Positions 6,740 through 10,795 of a stretch of 10,795 nt of DNA are shown in pieces. The notes under the pieces are model-generated. The model worked only from the letters and a program-made list of their open reading frames with translations, did no database searches and was not told the origin of the DNA. Within the stretch, counting starts at the first letter, position 1; each line of letters opens with the position of its first letter. A program made the position numbers and the translations under genes. This DNA is from Comamonadaceae bacterium. Its GTDB lineage: Bacteria > Pseudomonadota > Gammaproteobacteria > Burkholderiales > Burkholderiaceae_C. The stretch is from assembly GCA_947372005.1 (NCBI GenBank), contig CANBRV010000058.1, forward strand, positions 1 to 10,795, given 5' to 3'.

Positions 6740-8863
6740 TTATTGCTGTTCGCCTTGCTGCTCTTGCGCAGGACGATCGAGCAAAACCTTCATCGACAAC
6801 TTCACGCGGCCTTTGTCGTCCGTTTCCATGACTTTGACTTTGACGATTTGACCTTCGGTCAAGTAGTCGCTGACTTTTTCTACACGCTCATGCGCGATTT
6901 GGCTGATGTGCAAGAGTCCGTCTTTGCCTGGCATCAAATTGATAAGTGCGCCAAAGTCAAACAGCTTAGTGACTGGGCCTTCGTAGACCTTGCCGATTTC
7001 TACTTCTGCGGTAATGATTTCGATGCGGCGCTTGGCTTCTTCGGCTTTTGCCGTATCGTTAGATGCAATCGTGACCACGCCTTCGTCGGTGATATTGATT
7101 TGCGTGCCAGTCTCTTCGCACAGCGCACGAATGACGGCGCCGCCTTTACCGATCACGTCGCGAATTTTTTCCGGATTGATTTTGAGTGTGTACAGACGCG
7201 GTGCGAAGTCAGACACTTCTGCGTTTGGTGCTGCCATTACCTCTTGCATCTTGCCCAAAATGTGCATACGCGCTTCTTTGGCTTGAGCCAGCGCCACTTG
7301 CATGATCTCTTTGGTAATGCCTTGGATTTTGATGTCCATTTGCAAAGCGGTAATGCCGTTGGTGGTACCCGCCACTTTAAAGTCCATATCGCCCAAATGG
7401 TCTTCGTCGCCCAAAATGTCGGTCAACACGGCGAACTTGTTGCCATCTTTAATCAAGCCCATGGCAATACCTGCCACGTGTGCTTTTAAAGGCACGCCAG
7501 CGTCCATCATGGAGAGGCAGCCGCCGCAGACCGAAGCCATCGAGGAGGAGCCATTCGACTCAGTGATCTCGGAGACCACACGCATGGTGTATGGGAACTC
7601 TTCTTTGGTTGGCAACACGGCAACGAGTGCGCGCTTAGCTAAACGGCCATGACCAATTTCGCGGCGCTTAGGCGTACCCACGCGGCCTGTTTCGCCTGTA
7701 GCGAACGGAGGCATGTTGTAGTGGAAGATGAAGTTGTCTTGATATTCGCCAGAGAGTGCATCAATTTTTTGGGCATCGCGCTCAGTACCGAGGGTAGTGA
7801 CAACCAAAGCCTGCGTTTCACCGCGTGTGAACAGGCTTGAGCCGTGCGTGCGTGGCAACACCGAGTTGCGGATTTCAATCGCGCGAACGGTGCGTGTGTC
7901 GCGGCCATCAATACGTGGTTCGCCTGCCAAAATTTGACCGCGAACGATCTTCGCTTCGATATCAAATAGCATGCCTTCAACCGACACGGCATCAAACTCA
8001 GCGCCTTCAGCTTTCAGAGCCGACATCACGTCAGCAGTGGCTTGGCGGCAAGCTTGTGTGCGCTGTTGTTTGTTGCGCAGCTGATAAGCGGCCGCCAGCT
8101 TGTCACCAGCAAGCGCTTGCACTTTGGCAATCAATGGCTCGTTCTTGGCAGGAGCAGTCCAGTCCCATGCTGGTTTGCCAGCGTCTTTAACCAAATCGTG
8201 AATCGCGTCAATGGCGATCTTGCCTGCGTCGTGACCAAAAACCACAGCACCTAGCATCACGTCTTCAGGTAATTGCTGCGCTTCAGACTCAACCATTAAC
8301 ACGGCACCAGCGGTACCCGCCACGACCAAATTCATTTGCGATTCTTTGAGCTGCGTATTGCTTGGGTTGAGCACATATTCACCATTGATGTAGGCCACAC
8401 GCGCCGCGCCGATTGGCTCGGCAAACGGGATGCCACTAATGGCCAAAGCTGCACTGGTTGCGATCAACGCTGGAATATCGCCTTCAACATCAGGATTCAA
8501 AGACAAGGTGTGAACGACCACTTGAACTTCGTTAAAAAAGCCTTCTGGGAAGAGAGGGCGAATTGGGCGATCGATCAAACGGCTTGTGAGGGTTTCGTAC
8601 TCGGAAGGCTTGGCTTCGCGCTTAAAAAAGCTGCCAGGAATCTTGCCTGCGGCGTAGGTTTTCTCTAAGTAATCAACGGTGAGTGGGAAAAAATCTTGGC
8701 CCGGTTTGGCGGACTTGGATGCCACAACGGTGGCGAGGACGACGGTGCCGTCCACATTAACAACGACGGCGCCGCCAGCTTGACGAGCAATCTCGCCTGT
8801 TTCCATTGTGACGGTGTGCTGACCCCATTGAAAGGTCTTGGTAACTTTATTAAAAATACTCAT
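6740..8863 (-). CDS. pnp: Polyribonucleotide nucleotidyltransferase (PNPase)
   Basis: PNPase is the trimeric 3'-to-5' phosphorolytic exoribonuclease of bacterial mRNA decay. The protein is 707 residues, close to E. coli (711). In order it has the first RNase PH domain (about 12-145), the all-helical linker domain (about 240-310), and the second RNase PH domain (about 325-460 plus its tail). The active site lies at ESNGSSSMA (435-443) and GDEDHLGDMDFKVAG (485-499), with D486, D492 and K496 visible. A KH domain follows with GKGG at 572-575, then an S1 domain at about 622-692 (GKVYEGPVTKLFDFGALI...LHISQIA). A short glutamine-rich tail ends it. No key residue is missing. The ribosome binding site is a purine-rich AAGAAAGAAAAG run without a strong GGAG core. 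An 18-bp hairpin separates it from rpsO, the usual site of PNPase autocontrol. Confidence 0.99.
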   Translation of the reverse strand: MSIFNKVTKTFQWGQHTVTMETGEIARQAGGAVVVNVDGTVVLATVVASKSAKPGQDFFPLTVDYLEKTYAAGKIPGSFFKREAKPSEYETLTSRLIDRPIRPLFPEGFFNEVQVVVHTLSLNPDVEGDIPALIATSAALAISGIPFAEPIGAARVAYINGEYVLNPSNTQLKESQMNLVVAGTAGAVLMVESEAQQLPEDVMLGAVVFGHDAGKIAIDAIHDLVKDAGKPAWDWTAPAKNEPLIAKVQALAGDKLAAAYQLRNKQQRTQACRQATADVMSALKAEGAEFDAVSVEGMLFDIEAKIVRGQILAGEPRIDGRDTRTVRAIEIRNSVLPRTHGSSLFTRGETQALVVTTLGTERDAQKIDALSGEYQDNFIFHYNMPPFATGETGRVGTPKRREIGHGRLAKRALVAVLPTKEEFPYTMRVVSEITESNGSSSMASVCGGCLSMMDAGVPLKAHVAGIAMGLIKDGNKFAVLTDILGDEDHLGDMDFKVAGTTNGITALQMDIKIQGITKEIMQVALAQAKEARMHILGKMQEVMAAPNAEVSDFAPRLYTLKINPEKIRDVIGKGGAVIRALCEETGTQINITDEGVVTIASNDTAKAEEAKRRIEIITAEVEIGKVYEGPVTKLFDFGALINLMPGKDGLLHISQIAHERVEKVSDYLTEGQIVKVKVMETDDKGRVKLSMKVLLDRPAQEQQGEQQ

Positions 8864-8914
8864 GGTTTTTTCTTTTCTTTCTTAAATAACAACAATAAAA
8901 CTGAGAATTGAAGC

Positions 8915-8954
8915 GAAAAACGCCTGAGCTAGTGGACTAACTCAGGCGTTTTTC
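8915..8954 (-). terminator. rpsO-pnp intergenic hairpin: intrinsic terminator and possible RNase III site
   Basis: The two arms at 8954-8941 and 8928-8915 are perfect 14-base inverted repeats, GAAAAACGCCTGAG and its complement. The 12 bases between them add one G-U and three Watson-Crick pairs (TTAG with CTAG). This gives an 18-bp stem with a four-base UCCA loop. The GC-rich core followed by UUUUU, with AAAAA on the other side, makes it a terminator in either direction. It starts 16 bases after the rpsO stop and ends 51 bases before the pnp ATG. In E. coli the hairpin at this place is cut by RNase III to start PNPase autoregulation. The same role here is an inference from position and structure. 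Confidence 0.85.
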
Positions 8955-8970
8955 AGAATTCAAAAATCAA

Positions 8971-9234
8971 TTATTTACGCAGACCCAATTTCGCAATCAA
9001 TGCGGTGTAACGGTCAGCGTCTTTGGACTTCAAATAGTCCAGCAAACTACGGCGGCTGTTCACCATACGGATCAAACCACGACGACCGTGATGGTCTTTG
9101 GCGTGTTGTTTGAAGTGAGGGGTGAGTTCGTTAATACGAGCGGTGAGCAGTGCAACTTGCACTTCAGGACTACCTGTATCGCCTGCTGCGCGTGCATTGG
9201 CTTTAACGACTTCGGCTGTAGTAGCTTTTAACAT
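8971..9234 (-). CDS. rpsO: 30S ribosomal protein S15
   Basis: S15 is a primary 16S rRNA-binding protein of the small subunit platform. The protein is 87 residues, two shorter than E. coli. The core GDTGSPEVQVALLTARINELT (residues 18-38), KDHHGRRGL (46-54) and the ending DYLKSKDADRY...LGLRK identify it. The position equivalent to E. coli Ser51, an rRNA-contacting residue, is glycine (G50); I recall this from Comamonadaceae as well. I chose the ATG at 9234: an AAGGGA (9246-9241) lies seven bases upstream, and residues from there match the family. A GTG at 9264 in the same frame would add ten unrelated residues and skip that site. A consensus -10 box and structured leader precede the gene, and pnp follows. 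Confidence 0.98.
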   Translation of the reverse strand: MLKATTAEVVKANARAAGDTGSPEVQVALLTARINELTPHFKQHAKDHHGRRGLIRMVNSRRSLLDYLKSKDADRYTALIAKLGLRK

Positions 9235-9240
9235 AGTGAT

Positions 9241-9263
9241 TCCCTTTCTGTGGCAAAGCCACA
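9241..9263 (-). promoter_or_regulatory. rpsO leader hairpin plus Shine-Dalgarno
   Basis: In the rpsO leader, TGTGGC (9263-9258) and GCCACA (9254-9249) form a perfect 6-bp stem with a three-base UUU loop. It is followed after two bases by AAGGGA (9246-9241), the ribosome binding site that fixes the start at 9234. S15 represses its own translation in several bacteria through leader structures of lineage-specific shape. A stable hairpin this close to the ribosome site is a natural candidate for such an element, but S15 binding cannot be read from the sequence. Confidence 0.45.
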
Positions 9264-9302
9264 CAACTTGCGGTGCAGATGAATCAAATCCGTACCGTGC
9301 TT

Positions 9303-9331
9303 AAAAAATAAACTGCTCCAAATGAGCAATT
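9303..9331 (-). terminator. Terminator-like hairpin after the small basic protein gene
   Basis: Starting 14 bases after the stop of the 51-residue gene, AATTGCTC (9331-9324) pairs with GAGCAGTT (9318-9311). This gives an eight-pair stem with one G-U and an ATTTG loop. The T-rich run ATTTTTT reaches 9303. It could end the upstream transcript. It also lies at the expected start of the rpsO transcript, so it may instead be the first structure of the rpsO leader. The stem is AU-rich and only moderately stable. Confidence 0.45.
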
Positions 9332-9334
9332 CGC

Positions 9335-9340
9335 ATTATA
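9335..9340 (-). promoter_or_regulatory. Probable rpsO promoter, -10 box TATAAT
   Basis: A perfect TATAAT lies on the minus strand five bases after the stop codon of the small basic protein gene and about 100 bases before the rpsO ATG. Transcription would start near 9328. At the standard spacing the -35 region (AAGAAG, in the 3' end of the small gene) does not resemble TTGACA, and there is no TG extension. The call therefore rests on the -10 box and its position. Confidence 0.5.
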
Positions 9341-9345
9341 GCGAA

Positions 9346-9501
9346 TTACTTACCCAGCTTCTTCTTCTCTTTGCCCTTGGGCATGATGCTGGTGGTAATG
9401 GCCGCACGCATCGGCTCTTCGGTCGAGGTGCTCAGCTTGGGTGGCGATTTGTCTTTCTTAGGTTTTTTTGTCTCTTTGCCGCCTTGGATGCCTTTTGCCA
9501 T
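9346..9501 (-). CDS. Small lysine-rich basic protein of unknown function, 51 aa
   Basis: The ATG at 9501 is preceded by a perfect AGGAG (9513-9509) at a seven-base spacing, and the frame runs 51 codons to TAA at 9348-9346. The protein begins MAKGIQGGKETKKPKKDK and ends MPKGKEKKKLGK. It has 14 lysines and one arginine against five acidic residues, a net charge of about +10. The basic ends flank a middle part with STSTEEPMRAAITTSIM. No signal peptide, membrane segment or cysteine is seen. I do not recognise the family. The basic, low-complexity makeup would suit nucleic acid or ribosome binding, but that is only a guess. Upstream, TAGAAT (9539-9534) is a possible -10 box without a good -35. The gene is separated from rpsO by a terminator-like hairpin. 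Confidence 0.75.
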   Translation of the reverse strand: MAKGIQGGKETKKPKKDKSPPKLSTSTEEPMRAAITTSIMPKGKEKKKLGK

Positions 9502-9556
9502 GATGTTTCTCCTAGTAAATCACGAATGCTTTGATTCTAAGCAAATATAAGCATAT

Positions 9557-10795
9557 CTAGGCTACCTCGCCCGCCGCGTGCCCGCTTGCCCAAGCCCACT
9601 GGAAGTTGTAACCGCCAAGATGCCCCGATACATCCACCACCTCGCCAACGAAGTAAAGACCAGCTTGCTTACTGCTTTCCATCGTTTTAGACGACAGCTC
9701 CGTGGTGTCAACACCGCCCAAAGTCACCTCCGCCGTGCGATAACCCTCCGTGCCTGATGGCTTTTGCTGCCATGCTTGCAGGCCACGCCCAATAAGGGCT
9801 AGCGCAGCATCAGGAATCTGCGCGAGGGCTGTGCCTGCGTATTTGTCCCACAACTCAGATTGCAATTCCAACACCAAACTTTTCGCCAAGCGCACGGTGG
9901 GATGCTCCGCGAGTAGGGTGCGCAGCAGCGATTTGGGATGCGTGCGCTTTAGCGACAAAAGCCAATCCAGCAATTCGCCTTCGCTCTCGGCAGGAAATAA
10001 ATTCAAGCTCACCGCCTCGCCTGTCTGCCAATAATTGGAGAGTTGCAAAGCCGCAGGCCCCGATAGCCCACGGTGCGTAAACAAAACCGCTTCATTGAAG
10101 TTAGCAGCAGCGCAAGACAAATCCGCATCGATCGCCAAGCCAGACAAGCGCTCCGACACATCCTTGAACTTATCGCTAAACGTAAATGGCACCAGCCCAG
10201 CGCGAGTCGGCAACACCGTGTGCTCAAACTGCCGCGCTACCTCATAGCCAAAGCCAGATGCGCCCATCGTTGGAATGGACAAGCCGCCGCTAGCAATGAC
10301 CAAAGACTCGCAAGTAAAACGAGGCACTTCTTGGGAGGCCACATCCTGATTGACTTCTAGGGCATAACGTGCCTGCAAGCCATTATCCATAAGGCTTGCG
10401 ATAGATTGAACTTTACAATTCGTTTTAATCTCTACACCAGCCGCGTCGCATTCAGCCAACAGCATATTCAAAATATCTTTTGCCGAATCCAAGCAAAACA
10501 GCTTGCCAAGGTCGCGCTCACCATACGGGATTTTGTATTTGTCCACCAGCGCAATAAAGTCCCACTGCGTGTAGCGCTTGAGTGCCGAAATACAAAAGCG
10601 CGGATTGTTAGAGATAAAGTTTTTGGGTAGCACATCGAGGTTCGTGAAGTTGCAACGCCCGCCGCCCGACATCAAAATCTTCTTGCCCACTTTGTTGCTG
10701 CCCTCCAGCACCAACACGCGCCTACCGCGGTGGCCTGCCGTGATGGCGCACATGAGGCCCGATGCGCCGCCGCCAATGATGATGACGTCGTAATG
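9557..10795 (-). CDS. NAD(P)/FAD-dependent oxidoreductase, BaiN/YhiN (HI0933-like) family, 5'-truncated by window edge
   Basis: This is a flavoprotein of the HI0933/YhiN family. Database names vary (BaiN-like, or aminoacetone oxidase family FAD-binding enzyme) and the true substrate is not settled. The window shows 412 residues to TAG at 9559-9557. The frame stays open to the right edge and only a few N-terminal residues are missing. The FAD-binding dinucleotide motif is at visible residues 2-13 (YDVIIIGGGASG), with the acidic strand end E31. The family signature SGGGRCNFTN is at 43-52. FTHRGLSGPAALQLS is present further on. The C-terminal GEVVDVSGHLGGYNFQWAWASG begins at visible residue 384. 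An internal ATG at 10753 is not the start, because it would remove the GGGASG motif. Its stop lies 55 bases before the small basic protein gene. Confidence 0.95.
   Translation of the reverse strand, partial: HYDVIIIGGGASGLMCAITAGHRGRRVLVLEGSNKVGKKILMSGGGRCNFTNLDVLPKNFISNNPRFCISALKRYTQWDFIALVDKYKIPYGERDLGKLFCLDSAKDILNMLLAECDAAGVEIKTNCKVQSIASLMDNGLQARYALEVNQDVASQEVPRFTCESLVIASGGLSIPTMGASGFGYEVARQFEHTVLPTRAGLVPFTFSDKFKDVSERLSGLAIDADLSCAAANFNEAVLFTHRGLSGPAALQLSNYWQTGEAVSLNLFPAESEGELLDWLLSLKRTHPKSLLRTLLAEHPTVRLAKSLVLELQSELWDKYAGTALAQIPDAALALIGRGLQAWQQKPSGTEGYRTAEVTLGGVDTTELSSKTMESSKQAGLYFVGEVVDVSGHLGGYNFQWAWASGHAAGEVA

Noticed and set aside
6599..7489. Long open frame on the plus strand (296 codons) opposite pnp and the PIG3 gene start
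   Set aside because: It lies antisense to well-conserved coding sequence, crosses a gene boundary, shows no family motif, and has the Phe/His/Asp-rich makeup typical of a shadow frame.
9235..9264. Longer rpsO start at a GTG
   Set aside because: It adds ten residues unlike S15, lies inside the leader hairpin, and ignores the AAGGGA site placed correctly for the ATG at 9234.
10751..10753. Internal ATG as start of the BaiN/YhiN-type gene
   Set aside because: Fourteen in-frame codons upstream encode the essential YDVIIIGGGASG FAD-binding motif; the true start is beyond the right edge.
1..10795. Search for a mobile element, CRISPR array, phage or defence system
   Set aside because: No transposase, integrase, direct-repeat array, attachment-site repeat or defence-family motif was seen; the content is conserved housekeeping genes in a familiar order.

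Overview
The window is a piece of bacterial chromosome in which every convincing gene lies on the minus strand, so transcription runs from high to low coordinates. The proteins look betaproteobacterial (Burkholderiales). The gene order rpsO, pnp, PIG3-type oxidoreductase, tpiA, secG, tRNA-Leu, nuoA-F is one I know from that order. Details of NuoF, NuoB and S15, such as a DHHGRRGL motif in S15, recall Comamonadaceae. The family placement is from memory and only moderately certain. I see no mobile element, CRISPR array, phage gene, pseudogene or frameshift, and base composition and codon use look uniform to the eye.

In transcription order: (1) 10795-9557 holds a BaiN/YhiN (HI0933-like) flavoprotein that lacks only its first residues. 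(2) 9501-9346 is a 51-residue lysine-rich small protein gene with an excellent ribosome binding site; I do not recognise its function. (3) 9340-9235 holds a terminator-like hairpin, a consensus -10 box and a structured leader for rpsO. (4) 9234-8971 is rpsO (S15), followed by a strong 18-bp hairpin and then pnp (8863-6740). (5) The PIG3-family oxidoreductase, tpiA and secG follow with gaps of 13, 17 and 35 bases, so they are probably co-transcribed with pnp. (6) tRNA-Leu(GAG) lies at 4473-4389. (7) nuoA, B, C, D, E and F begin 25 bases after the tRNA and run off the left edge, with NuoF cut after 342 codons.

The nuo genes make the hydrophilic arm of NADH:quinone oxidoreductase (complex I). 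NuoE and NuoF are the NADH-oxidising end, NuoB, C and D the connecting and quinone-site part, and NuoA is a membrane subunit. The start and stop codons of nuoE and nuoF overlap as ATGA, and nuoB/C, nuoC/D and nuoD/E are 2 to 6 bases apart, which fits tight translational coupling. The upstream cluster joins translation (S15), RNA decay (PNPase), glycolysis (TpiA) and secretion (SecG).

Nothing here is a clearly new biological system. The points most worth a second look are the small basic protein, the rpsO leader and rpsO-pnp hairpin (likely S15 and PNPase control elements), and the tRNA placed just ahead of the complex I operon.
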